Below are positions 8,961-17,936 of a stretch of DNA of 27,300 bases, in pieces. A program made the position numbers and the translations under genes. The stretch's first letter is position 1; every line of letters begins with the position of its first letter. Source of the DNA: CAZGAH01 sp964523295 (GTDB lineage: Bacteria > Desulfobacterota > Desulfovibrionia > Desulfovibrionales > Desulfovibrionaceae); assembly GCA_964523295.1 (NCBI GenBank), contig CAZGAH010000057.1:1-27300 (forward strand). Direction: 5' to 3'. The notes below the pieces were generated by a model that ran no database searches, was not told where the DNA came from, and worked only from the letters and a program-made list of their open reading frames with translations.

Positions 8961-11900
8961 GTGCGCCGCGCCGCCGCGCGTAAAAAAATGCGTTGATCCG
9001 GGCTCACGTCCTGCGCGGGGGCATGCAGCGGCAAGCTGAGCCACCAGGCGAGAAGCGGAGACGCCAGCCAGAGCGTTACAATCGGCGCGCACGCGAGCAA
9101 CCCCGCCAACCCGCCGTTCCCCAACGCCACAGCCAGGACCAGGGCCAAAACCGGCGTAATCCACATCTCTCTATACACAGCGAGCAGGGTCCGGCGTGCG
9201 TTGCGTCGTGCGTAGGCCCGCGAATGCCAGAGCAGCAGTCCGCGACGCGTGAACAGCATTCGCACGCCAGAATTTGCGATCGCATCCAGACAGATCAGCG
9301 CGTCGTAGGGCAAGAACGCCAACGTCAGCGCCGCGAGCGCGAGGGGGCGGGAAGCGGACTTGCCCGTCTGGCGCAGGCGGCTCCACCAGCCCTGTTCATC
9401 CGGCTTACGCGCGAGCTCGATGAGCCCGCCCAGCACGACGGGCAGGAACGCGGCACCTGCAACCAGTACGGTCCAAAACCAGGCGGCCTCCGGATGGAAC
9501 AGCCACCCGCCCGCCAATACGACGAGCAGCGCGGACGCCGTGAGGCTGCGCCGCAGGTTGTCGAACAGTTTCCACACCGACAGGGCGGAAAGCGGATTCG
9601 GTTGTCGTCCCCCGGATGAGTCGGGGACGCGCCTGAGCAGCCAGCCGGCGAGCTGCCAGTCGCCGCGAATCCAGCGATGGCGGCGGCTGGCCTCGATGAG
9701 GTAGCTGTCCGGATGCTCTTCGATCAAATCCGCGTCGGTCACCAGCGCGGAACGCGCGTACCCGCTCTCCAGCAGATCGTGGCTGAGGATGAGGTTTTCC
9801 GGAAAACGCCCGTCGAGCGCCTGTCGAAACGCATCCACGTCGTAGATGCCCTTGCCGATGAACGAGCCCTCGCCGAACAAATCCTGATAAACGTCGGAGA
9901 CCTCGCGCGTGTACGGGTCCACGCCCGATTCTCCGGCAAACAGTTTCGCAAACCGCGACCTGGCAGCGCTGATCAGGCCGATGGAGACGCGCGGCTGCAG
10001 GATAGCGTAGCCGGCGACAATGCGACCCTTTCTCGCGTCGTAGACCGGTCGGTTGAGCGGGTGTGCGATGTTGCCGATCAGCTTGTGCGCCGTGTCGCGC
10101 GGCAGCTGCGTGTCTGTGTCCAGTGTGATAACGTACTGAATCGAAGCCAGCAGGGACAGATCACCGACAAACTCCGAGAAGGCCGTCCGGTCCCCGCCGC
10201 GCAGCAGGGCGTTAAACTGCTCGAGCTTGCCGCGTTTTCGCTCGTAGCCCATCCACACCCTGTCATGGGGGTTCCAGACCCGTGGCCGGTGCAGCCAGGA
10301 AAAGACGAAGGGCCGGTCATCGCGGTAGGTCTCGTTGAGCGTCTGGACAGCGTCGCGCGCGTACGCGAGCAAGGCCTCGTCGCCAGGCAGTTTCTCCTCG
10401 GCCGCATCGCGAAAATCCGTGAGCAGGGCGAAAAACAGATTCGGATCGCGGTTGCCGAGATAACGGATCTCCAGAGCTTCGAGCAAGTCATCGACGTCGT
10501 GCTGCTCGCTCATCAGGGTGGGGACAATAACCATGGTGCGCTGCGCGAAGGGAATGGACTGGGAAAAATCCAGACGCGGCAAGGCGCGCGGTGGTAAAAA
10601 TAGCGTGATGACCTGATTCACGAGCGCGACGGCCAGAGCCGAAAGGCCGAGGAGCCCGGCGCCCGCAAATAGCCAACTCCGCCAATCTCCCGGCTGAAAA
10701 CCACCGAGAGCGGACAACGCGCCCCAGGTAGCCAGCGCGGAAAGAGCCAGGATGGCACCAAGATATACGCAAAGGCGCGTCTGAGTGCCTGCACGGCTGA
10801 CGCGTTCTTTCCACGGCGCTCGAAAACCAACCGCGCGCTCCAAGGCGGGCCGGCCCTGGTCGAGCAGGTAATAGCCGACATGCCCGCTACGGTCCTCCAG
10901 GCCCACGCGCGCGGCGGCGGCCTGCGCCAGCGCGACGGCCTCGGTCGCTACCTCCGACTCGCTGCGGACACTGGTTCTGGCCAGGTCTTCGATGACGTGC
11001 CGATAACGATCGCGGGTGGCGAAATCCTGGAGCGCGTGCATCCCGGCCGGGTCCTCGCGCAGGGTATGCTCCACGACGCTGAGCGACTCGACGTAGTCCT
11101 GCCAGTTCGTCGCGCCGATGAACCGCAGACTGCCGATGCTGTTGGCGATGGAAATCTGGTTGGCCGCTTCGATGCGACCCGCCGCCTCGGACAGCTGCGT
11201 GGCGGTCACGCCCTGTTCGAGGAGCCTGTTCTCGACCCAGGTCTGCACGAAGGCCATGGCCGGCCCCTGCGCCTGAAGCCGGGCGAAGAACTCCTCCACG
11301 AACGGCGCAGTCAACGGCTCGTCCGCGTTGGCGAAATCGGCGAGCTGCTGGATAAGCCGCTTGGGCGCCTTTTCGGCCGTGGCGAGCATGCGGTCCGCCC
11401 AGGCGATAGCCGCGTCGCGCTCCTCGCGCCGACGCGCGATGCGCACTCCAACGCGCCGCAGATTCTCCAGCAACGCCAACTGCAGCATGATCGGGAAGGC
11501 CCACAATTCCCCAAGCCTCAGCGGTGCCACGGTCTGGTAGGCGGTGACGATGTACGTGGCGTTGTCGCTGTCCACGCGCCCGTCCATGTGCGAGATCAAC
11601 TCGAGCGACAGGTCGTAGATGCGGGGAAAACCGACGGACGAGCCCTCGGCCAGCCGCGGCAACTGGCGGCTGTATCCACGCGGCAAATGCCGACGCGCCA
11701 GACTGATTTGCTGTTGGATGAGATAAAAATTGTCGAGTAGCCAGGACTCGGCCGGAACGATGCGTTGCCCCGGTGCGCCAGCAGCGGTCACGACGCTGTA
11801 AGCGGCCAGCAACACGCGTTCATTGTCCGCCAGCCGCGGCAGCAGTCTGTCCGGTCCCGGATGCGGGTCGATCACGTGCTGCCTGGCCAGATTCGCCGCG

Positions 11901-11980
11901 TGGCGCTTCAGTTGACTGATGGTCAAAAGCTCCGAACGCAGCAACTCCGTATTCTGATCGTTACGAATCGCATTCCGCAC
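8961..11980 (-). CDS. ndvB: Cyclic beta-glucan synthase, N-terminal part (GT84 + membrane segments)
   Basis: The first 1006 residues of the NdvB/Cgs-type protein; joined to 3379-8950 they give about 2862 aa, matching the roughly 2830-2870 aa of rhizobial NdvB and Brucella Cgs. In order: a soluble helical region (1-395), transmembrane helices near 403-428 and 437-463, the GT84 domain (about 480-780) and further membrane helices near 810-855, 878-902 and 940-985. The GT84 domain has VIVPTLM, the metal-binding DTD at about 620-622, GEGSFIGKGIYDVDAF, LSHDLLESGYAR and RHRWIRGDWQL. The enzyme uses UDP-glucose to make a beta-glucan that is cyclised and moved to the periplasm as an osmoprotectant. 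The GTG at 11980 is the first usable start in this frame, but coding-like sequence continues upstream to a stop near 12118, so the annotated N-terminus is uncertain. Linkage type (1,2 or other) cannot be read from sequence. Confidence 0.88.
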
Positions 11981-12112
11981 GCGCGCAGGAAATCCAAATT
12001 CGTTGATATGTATGGCATCTTCCTCGCTCGAACCCGGGCAGTCGGCGAAGCACTGGCGATATGACCACTGTTTGCCGAAGAGTACATCCCAGAGACTTTT
12101 ATCATCATCTAT

Positions 12113-12141
12113 TTTCTACCCGTCTTTGATAATTGGGTCAA
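12113..12141 (-). promoter_or_regulatory. Candidate sigma70 promoter for the glucan synthase gene
   Basis: On the minus strand, TTGACC (12141-12136), a 17-base spacer, then TAGAAA (12118-12113). The predicted start point near 12106 falls on a pair of ATG triplets (12108 and 12105). The mRNA is therefore either almost leaderless or has a leader of about 125 bases before the GTG at 11980. Confidence 0.45.
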
Positions 12142-12613
12142 GTTCTTTTTTTTCTGATTTCTCTTGTTTCTGATTCCGATGTGTCCCGGGTCCATAGTTG
12201 ACTGTAAACAGTAACGATCATGGCCAGCAACATCGTTGGCGTACTCGAGATACAAGCCATGTGAAATCCGACCGCATCGAACGCACGCAACGGACGTCAT
12301 CAATGCTTGGGAGGGCATACGCAGGCCAAGACCACCCCAGCACCCCCTGACGTTGCGCCTGACAGGCTGTACAGGCACCTCCGTACTCTCGCAGACAGGT
12401 CCTTGAGCCTCTTTGCCGGGCTTCTCCTGGTACTGCGCCCGCGTGAAGCGATCCACACCCAAAACGCCTGATGCTGAAGGGCTGAAAGCCTTTCCCGAGA
12501 GCATCAATCGTGAGTTGTAATCGGCGCATCCGGCGGAAAGAACGCCGTGCGTCGTCAGCGGTCACCAGGCTTTGGTCCGGAAGTCGACGTATCGGGAGAA
12601 TTACGGCGCCTGC
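12142..12613. other. Intergenic stretch without a convincing gene
   Basis: About 470 bp between the glucan synthase promoter and the end of the FAD dehydrogenase gene. It starts with a T-rich strip (12142-12175, including a run of eight T) and contains a 12-bp palindrome ACTGTAAACAGT at 12201-12212. Short open frames exist on both strands (for example 12109-12507 and 12218-12565 on the minus strand), but none has a recognisable motif, a ribosome site or consistent codon use. It could be a decayed gene or an insertion remnant; I cannot assign it. Confidence 0.4.
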
Positions 12614-15600
12614 TCAGGAAAACTCCATGACCCGCACCGGCGAACCCGGTCGGGTGGCGGCCAGGGCCTTCTGTACGGTCTGTTCCTGCCAGTCGGCGCC
12701 ATAGAGCAGCCCGGCCAGATACTCCAGCGTGTGGATGGCCTTGTTCGGCCGTTTCATCTGCATCAGGCTGCGCTGGATGCCGATTTTGCAGGACGGGCAG
12801 GCGACGATGACGGGCGCCTCCGCCGGAAAGTCGGCGAGGTCGAGGGTCAGCTGGTCCTGTTTGCGGGCGCGCAGCCGGTTGTAGATGGCGGGTGCGGTGA
12901 TGGCGCCCATGCCGGATTCACCGCAACAGCGGGGGCTCAGCCGTACGGGGAGGTGCAGAAACCCGGCCAGGGCTCGCCGGTATTCCTCGGGCGCCTTGGC
13001 GGGGGAGAGTCCGCTCCACTCGGCGTGACAGGAGGCATGATAGAGCAGCCCCTTCTCGGCCGGTTGAGGCGTGAGCGCGGAGAATCCCGGCAGTTGCAGC
13101 AGAAACTGGACCACGTCGAGCAGCGCGAGCTTGTCCTGCATGGCCTGGTCGAGCCGGTAGCGGTGCAGCCCGTCGCGGCAGGAGCCGCAGGCGGTGAGGA
13201 TGGTGCGGATGTGTACGCCCTCGGCCCTGGCCTCGTCGATGAGCTTGCGAAAGGCAAGCTCGTTGCGCGCCTTGTTGGTAGCCCAGGCCTCTTCGCAGCC
13301 GCTGACGAGCAGCGGATAGCCGCAGCAGAGATGCTCGCGGGGCAGCGCTACGCCCATGCCGGCCCGGAGCAGCAGCGTAAGGCCGGCCAGGCCGATGGAT
13401 TTGTAGAACAGGCCGCCGCCGCAGCCGGGAAAATAGAGCACGGCCTCGCTCCGGCCGGGCAGACGCGCAGCCGGGAGGAAAATCGACCCCTTTTCGAGAT
13501 GGAGCGTTTCCCGGAGATTGACATATTCGAGCAAGGGGCCCGGACCGGCAAACAGCGGATTTTCCATCCGCTGGCGCCAGCGGGCCGGTATCAGGCCCAG
13601 GGCCTTGTTTTGCACGACCTGGCCCAGGCTGGCCGCCTTTGCGGCCATGGGCACGCGGCTGGCCGGCGCGCCGGCGAGAAAATGCAACACCTTGCTCTTA
13701 AGGGGATGGCCCCCGGCGTGCTTGTCCTCCAGAAAGGAGCGCAGATGCAGCATGACCTCCGGGGTGTCTATCTTCACCGGGCAGACCGCGGTACACTTGC
13801 CGCAGCCGGTGCAATGCTCCATGATGCGCTGCAACTCGTCCAGCAGCCGGCGATCCGGCACGCCCCGGTTGATCTGCGTATAGTAGATGGCCTCGATCAG
13901 GGCGCCCAGGCTGATGTTCTTGTTGCGCGGGTGATAGAGCAGCGAACGCTCGGGATGAAACATCGGGCAGACCTGCTTGCACTTGCCGCAGCGCGTGCAC
14001 ACCTGGATGTGTTTGAGCAGGTTGATGAGCCGCTCTTTTTCTGGGAGTCCGCTCTTGCGTATGTCCTGAATCAGGCGATTGAAGGAAAAGGTGTAGGGTT
14101 TGACCTGCGGCTGGCGCATGGTGAGCTTGCCGGGATTGAGCACGTCGCGCGGGTCCACCTGCGCCTTGTAGGCCTTGAGCGCGGCGATTTTTTCTTCAGA
14201 GAGAAACCCGATCTTGGTGATGCCGATGCCATGCTCGCCAGAGACCGCGCCGTTGAGTTCCAGCACCTTGGCAAACACGGCCTCCGCGGCGCTTTCGGCG
14301 GCGCGGAGCATCTTGGCGTCATTGGAGTTGACGGGAATGTTGACGTGGCAGTTGCCGTCGCCCGCGTGCATATGACTGGCGATGACGATGCGCGTGGCCC
14401 TCATTTCGTCGAAGATAAGCTCCAGCTCGGCCACGATGCCCGGATAGCGGCTGCGCAGGTCCTGGAAAAAGTAGAAAACCTGCATTTCCAGTTCCTGGTC
14501 GTTCAGGTCGCGCGTGGTGACCTCGCCCTTGAGGATATGCGCGGTGAAGTCGCGTTCCATGGTCACGAATTCATCGTCCACGGCAACCCAGGGCAGCTGG
14601 CTGACCTTGTGCAGCGCCAGGCGATAGGCCTTGGCCAGGTAGAGGAGATTCAGCTCCTCGAGGAAGTCGGCGAACTCGGGAATGACCTCGAGCGGGATGA
14701 CGATGTCTTCGTTGATCTTGAAGCCGGACGTGCGTTTGGAAATGGCGGACAGCTTGTGGCGGTCCTCCCAGAACAGCTCGGCCTCCTTGGGCGTGCTGGC
14801 CACGAANNNNNNNNNNGGGCGCGCCGCCGATCTACCGGGATCTGAGCCTGCTGCTGCGCCGGGAGCAGCGCCTGGCCCTGGTCGGACCCAACGGCTCGGA
14901 TCCCGGTAGATCAGCGGCGCGCCCGGGTAGCCGAACTGGACCCCCTGCAAGGTGACCACCTCCTTGCCCGAGGGCGGCGCGGGCGGGAACTGGAAGTGGA
15001 TGCTGCGCGCCTCCTTGGGCGTGCTGGCCACGAAGACATCGACGCCGTCGTAGGGAAAGACGATGTTCTCCATGGCCTGGACCGCCGCGGTCAGCGCGTC
15101 CTCGTCGTCGGAGTCGATCTGCACGAGCAGCACGGAAATGGGCAGGCCTTCGTAGGTGGAGGATTTCTTCTGGTAGTCGATGGCCTGGACGTACTTGATG
15201 TTGAATTCCTCGAGGGCGCTCATCTTGACCAGATCGCCCTCGCGTCGGATGGTATCCCGCAGGGCCACGAGATCCTTGATGACGAGCATGGCGTTATGCA
15301 TGGAGCGACCGAAGAACTCCAGACAGAGCGTGCGCGAATACGCGTGCTTGGGGTGGAGCAGAAAACAGGCCTCGGTGATGATGCCGTCCACGCCCTCCTT
15401 CTGCACCCCGGGCAGGCCGCCGAGAAATTTGTTGGTCACGTCCTTGCCCAGACCGGGACCGCGGATATCGTCACCGGACAGAGACACCGTTTCCTTATAT
15501 TCGAACAGCGTCTCTGCGGGTTTAGCGCTCCGGAAGCGCAGGGTCCTGGTCGCTCCGTTGCTCCGGGCGGACCACACCTCGAACTCGACGAGCTGTCCGG

Positions 15601-16465
15601 GTATGATCTTATGCCCGGGATGGTCCTTGCGCCGGACCTCAATGAGCGTGCCCGTGGGCGTGACCATGCGATAGCTCAGGATGTTGTCCAGCGTGGTGCC
15701 GTATTCGAAGGCCGACGGGCCGCCGGCATTTTCGGAAATGTTGCCACCCAGGGAGGACGCGGCCTTGGATGCGGGATCGACGCTGAGCAGCCGGCCCTGC
15801 TCCGCGGCGGCCTTGATGGCGTCGAGGGTGATGACCCCGGTCTGGGCGCAGATCCGGTTCTCCTCGGGATTGATTTCGAGAATCTGCTTGAAGCGGGTCA
15901 GGCTGAGCACCACGGTACGCGGTCGGCCCGGGATGGCGCCGCCGGTCGCGCCGGAACCGCCGCCGCGCGGCACGATGGGGAAATTAAGCTCATTGGCCAG
16001 CTCGACCACGTACTGAACCTGCTCCGTGGACACGGGCGCCACGACCAGCATGGGCAATTCCATGCGCAGGTCCGTGGAATCCGTCGAGAACTCGACCAGG
16101 GTATTCGCCCGCGTGATGATGCTTTCGTCGTCCAGGCGCCGTTGCAGGCGGAGGATGAGTTCCTCCTTGAACCGCTTGTCAGCCTGATACTCAGCCCAGA
16201 ACTGGCGGATGCCCTGCTCGAAAATGTCCTGAAAGGACGGCGAAAGCGATGGCCGCGCCTCCCGGAACCGGGACTGAACGCTCAGAAACACCAGCCCGGG
16301 GTCGATAAACGGGTTGTAGCGGATGAGAAACAGCTCCTCGGCCAGAAGCCGGGCAAGCTCCCGTACGTCGTCGGGCCAGGTGGCGAGTGCTTCATCGTCG
16401 ATGCGCAGCACGCGACCGATGAGAAATTCGGAACCAATGGATATGTGTGGACCTTTTGATGGCAT
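12614..16465 (-). CDS. FAD-linked oxidase / 4Fe-4S / CCG-domain dehydrogenase (D-lactate or glycolate type), interrupted by an assembly chimera
   Basis: Reads as 1283 aa; removing the 228-bp artefact at 14781-15008 leaves about 1207 aa. Order: an N-terminal extension of about 130 residues; a FAD-binding PCMH domain (about 132-340) with PRGGGSGATGG and a LGGNISENAGG-like pyrophosphate loop; a FAD-oxidase C-terminal domain with the conserved AGDGNCHVN and SGEHGIG motifs; two [4Fe-4S] motifs (CTRCGKCKQVCP and CTGCGKCTAVCP); and a C-terminal pair of cysteine-rich CCG domains (HLCCGYPLL, CGSCRDG, HASCHAEW, PRCCGESGMG). Such single-chain proteins combine the GlcD/Dld and GlcF/LutA-like modules and oxidise D-2-hydroxyacids, passing electrons to the membrane pool. 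The exact substrate is not determinable. The ATG at 16465 (MPSKGPHISIG) lacks a clear ribosome site. An upstream AMMECR1 gene is codirectional, 213 bp away. Confidence 0.88.
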   Translation of the reverse strand: MPSKGPHISIGSEFLIGRVLRIDDEALATWPDDVRELARLLAEELFLIRYNPFIDPGLVFLSVQSRFREARPSLSPSFQDIFEQGIRQFWAEYQADKRFKEELILRLQRRLDDESIITRANTLVEFSTDSTDLRMELPMLVVAPVSTEQVQYVVELANELNFPIVPRGGGSGATGGAIPGRPRTVVLSLTRFKQILEINPEENRICAQTGVITLDAIKAAAEQGRLLSVDPASKAASSLGGNISENAGGPSAFEYGTTLDNILSYRMVTPTGTLIEVRRKDHPGHKIIPGQLVEFEVWSARSNGATRTLRFRSAKPAETLFEYKETVSLSGDDIRGPGLGKDVTNKFLGGLPGVQKEGVDGIITEACFLLHPKHAYSRTLCLEFFGRSMHNAMLVIKDLVALRDTIRREGDLVKMSALEEFNIKYVQAIDYQKKSSTYEGLPISVLLVQIDSDDEDALTAAVQAMENIVFPYDGVDVFVASTPKEARSIHFQFPPAPPSGKEVVTLQGVQFGYPGAPLIYRDPSRWVRPGPGAAPGAAAGSDPGRSAARXXXXFVASTPKEAELFWEDRHKLSAISKRTSGFKINEDIVIPLEVIPEFADFLEELNLLYLAKAYRLALHKVSQLPWVAVDDEFVTMERDFTAHILKGEVTTRDLNDQELEMQVFYFFQDLRSRYPGIVAELELIFDEMRATRIVIASHMHAGDGNCHVNIPVNSNDAKMLRAAESAAEAVFAKVLELNGAVSGEHGIGITKIGFLSEEKIAALKAYKAQVDPRDVLNPGKLTMRQPQVKPYTFSFNRLIQDIRKSGLPEKERLINLLKHIQVCTRCGKCKQVCPMFHPERSLLYHPRNKNISLGALIEAIYYTQINRGVPDRRLLDELQRIMEHCTGCGKCTAVCPVKIDTPEVMLHLRSFLEDKHAGGHPLKSKVLHFLAGAPASRVPMAAKAASLGQVVQNKALGLIPARWRQRMENPLFAGPGPLLEYVNLRETLHLEKGSIFLPAARLPGRSEAVLYFPGCGGGLFYKSIGLAGLTLLLRAGMGVALPREHLCCGYPLLVSGCEEAWATNKARNELAFRKLIDEARAEGVHIRTILTACGSCRDGLHRYRLDQAMQDKLALLDVVQFLLQLPGFSALTPQPAEKGLLYHASCHAEWSGLSPAKAPEEYRRALAGFLHLPVRLSPRCCGESGMGAITAPAIYNRLRARKQDQLTLDLADFPAEAPVIVACPSCKIGIQRSLMQMKRPNKAIHTLEYLAGLLYGADWQEQTVQKALAATRPGSPVRVMEFS
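14807..14816. other. Assembly gap (10 N)
   Basis: Ten N directly after the first copy of the 26-bp duplicated dehydrogenase sequence and directly before the left arm of the fold-back repeat. The flanks suggest wrongly joined contigs rather than missing dehydrogenase sequence. Confidence 0.97.
14817..14924. repeat. Imperfect 32-bp inverted repeat (fold-back)
   Basis: Arms at 14817-14848 and 14893-14924 are inverted copies with two mismatches, around a 44-base loop. Both arms encode the same short stretch (GAP-P/L-IYRD) of an ABC-F protein, one on each strand, so this is a strand-switch junction and not a regulatory hairpin. The mismatches fit sequencing error or strain variation. Confidence 0.8.
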
Positions 16466-16518
16466 GGCGGCAGGGGGTGTTCGTGTTTGCGATGGGTTGC
16501 GTTGAAACGGAAGCGAAG

Positions 16519-16546
16519 AATATAGTACATGACACAGCAAAGGCAA
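16519..16546 (-). promoter_or_regulatory. Candidate sigma70 promoter for the FAD dehydrogenase
   Basis: Minus strand: TTGCCT (16546-16541), a 16-base spacer, TATATT (16524-16519). It predicts a start near 16512 and a leader of roughly 47 bases before the ATG at 16465. It is one of the few AT-rich patches in this stretch. Confidence 0.4.
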
Positions 16547-16678
16547 GGGGGCACGGCGACGGCAAATCCGGGCAGGCGCGCGGTCAGGAGCCCGTAACGC
16601 GCGGCCTCGACGCGACATCGTTCCCGGGCGTCGCCCGCTGCCGACTCTCTATCCGCCCGGCGATACGGCAGATTCCCT

Positions 16679-17257
16679 TCAGATGATTTCGGCCTCGAAC
16701 CAGTACAGCTCGGCGTCCGGATCCCTCCAGGCCGAGGCCGGCAACCCGGCCTTGTGGCAGGTCTGTTGCAGGAAGGTGTCCCGATCCCAGTTCCATTCCA
16801 CGGGCACCTGCGGCAGCAGCAGCCCGGAAAAACGGCCCTTGCGTATCATCAGCCCGTGCCGGCCAATTTCGACACGTTCAGGGTCCGGGCAGCGGGTCAA
16901 GGGACTGAGAATGGAAATATCGTATTCCAGTTCATCGAGTTCGCTCTTCCGCAGCGGCGGAAAACGCGGGTCCTCGAAGGCCGCGGCCCGGGCCATGCCC
17001 GCCACGGTCTGATACAGCGGCCCCGCGCCAATGACATTGCCGATGCAGCCGCGCAACTGTCCCCCGCGCCGCAGGGTGACGAAGGCGCCGAAGGACTGCT
17101 TCAGCCGCTCCGTGGGCGGCTCCGGCAATGCCTTGCCCCGCTCGCCCTGCAGCTCGCGCACGATGCTCAGGTGAACCAGAGCGCGCAAATAGTCCTTTTC
17201 GGGATCGGTAAGGGCAAAGCGAAAGGCGCTGCCGTCAGGGGTGTCCGCGTCGTTCAT
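16679..17257 (-). CDS. AMMECR1-domain protein
   Basis: Encodes 192 aa, close to the usual size for the family, from the ATG at 17257 (MNDADTPDG). The diagnostic motif QLRGCIGNV is present at about residues 67-75. It is followed by AAAFEDPRFPPL and the strand ELEYDISILSPL, all hallmarks of the AMMECR1 fold, and a C-terminal WRDPDAELYWFEAEII. Prokaryotic members are usually encoded with a MEMO-like protein and a radical SAM enzyme (the AmmeMemoRadiSam set). Neither partner is in this window, so the gene stands alone. The biochemical role of this protein in bacteria is not settled. It is codirectional with the downstream FAD dehydrogenase, but that gene has its own promoter candidate, so an operon is not required. 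Confidence 0.92.
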   Translation of the reverse strand: MNDADTPDGSAFRFALTDPEKDYLRALVHLSIVRELQGERGKALPEPPTERLKQSFGAFVTLRRGGQLRGCIGNVIGAGPLYQTVAGMARAAAFEDPRFPPLRKSELDELEYDISILSPLTRCPDPERVEIGRHGLMIRKGRFSGLLLPQVPVEWNWDRDTFLQQTCHKAGLPASAWRDPDAELYWFEAEII

Positions 17258-17469
17258 CCGTCAATTCCGGTGTCAGGAGTGCAATCGGCGTCCAGGCGCC
17301 GTACGCTGTTGCGGCGATGTTTCGACGATGCCGAACATCTTGTCAAGCGAATCGTCCCGGCGGCATATGCTTGATTTCCAGGCCTTCCATGGTAGATGGT
17401 TTATGGTGGCGTTGCTGAGAGAGCCTTGTGGAGACCCGAGTGCTGGTCCGCCCCTCGGGTTTGACCATA

Positions 17470-17936
17470 GAGCCCGAGCCGCCAGGGCCGTGGCTCCCTC
17501 GCCTATGTTGCTGGAACAGCACCTCGTAGTGTTGGCGCCCCAGAAAGACGAGGCCGGTGAAAACTCACGCCGCGAGCAGGAGCAGCTGCGCCGGATCAAG
17601 GTGCAGGAAATCATCAACCCCTTGCGCTCCCCGCTCGTGGTCTGGAACCGGCTCATTTTTCCGGACGGTTCGGCCGTGCTCATGTCTCCGATTTCCCGGG
17701 TCATGGCCGATGCCACGGGCACGCTCAACGACAGCGGCGCGTCCGGCCTGAGCGCGAGTAGCCGCGCGTCTTCCCTGCATGAGGAAATGGCTTCTGCTCT
17801 GGCCAGTCAGCCCGGCCAGACAAGCACCAGGCCATGTGCCCCACGCTGGAAATCCGCCCCGGCTATCGGTTCACTGTCATCGACGCCAAGGACGTCGTGT
17901 TCGGGGCGTCGTATGCGGCGGGGCAGCAGGGGCGTT
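17470..17936 (+). pseudogene. TrbI/VirB10-like conjugation protein, decayed C-terminal remnant
   Basis: One plus-strand frame reads RSPLVVWNRLIFPDGSAV (about 17626-17679) followed by MADATG and SGASGL. This corresponds to the conserved VVWxRLxxPDG...DAxGxAGL segment of TrbI/VirB10, the periplasm-spanning scaffold of conjugative type IV secretion systems. Shifting frame, TLEIRPGYRFTVIDAKDVVF (about 17842-17901) matches the family's C-terminal QPTLxIRPGxRFxVxVxKDLV motif. The segment normally between these blocks is much shortened, and the frame changes, so this is an inactivated, internally deleted fragment. No start codon or intact N-terminus is present. It indicates that a plasmid or integrative conjugative element once sat here, next to the HicAB pair. 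Exact ends are uncertain. Confidence 0.55.

Larger units (their letters stand above)
14781..15008. other. Chimeric insert: ABC-F ATPase fragment folded back on itself, plus assembly gap
   Basis: This segment does not belong to the dehydrogenase. The 26 bases at 14781-14806 recur exactly at 15009-15034, and deleting 14781-15008 rejoins ASTPKEA to ELFWEDRHKL seamlessly. Inside, the minus strand from about 15008 reads FQFPPAPPSGKEVV then QGVQFGYPGAPLIYRD. The plus strand from 14818 reads GAPPIYRDLSLLLRREQ then LALVGPNGS. Both are the same region before the Walker A motif of an ABC-F ATPase, in opposite orientations. The gap (14807-14816) adjoins it. It is best explained as an amplification or assembly snap-back artefact. 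Because 228 is a multiple of three the reading frame survives, hiding the error. Confidence 0.85.

Noticed and set aside
8592..9164. Minus-strand frame crossing the first gap
   Set aside because: Shadow frame of the glucan synthase; its translation has no family similarity.
12572..14845. 757-codon plus-strand open frame opposite the FAD dehydrogenase
   Set aside because: Low-complexity antisense translation running through the N gap; the minus strand has clear FAD and Fe-S motifs.
14817..14924. Inverted repeat as a regulatory hairpin or attachment site
   Set aside because: Both arms encode the same ABC-F peptide and sit next to an assembly gap and a duplicated flank, so a chimera explains it better.
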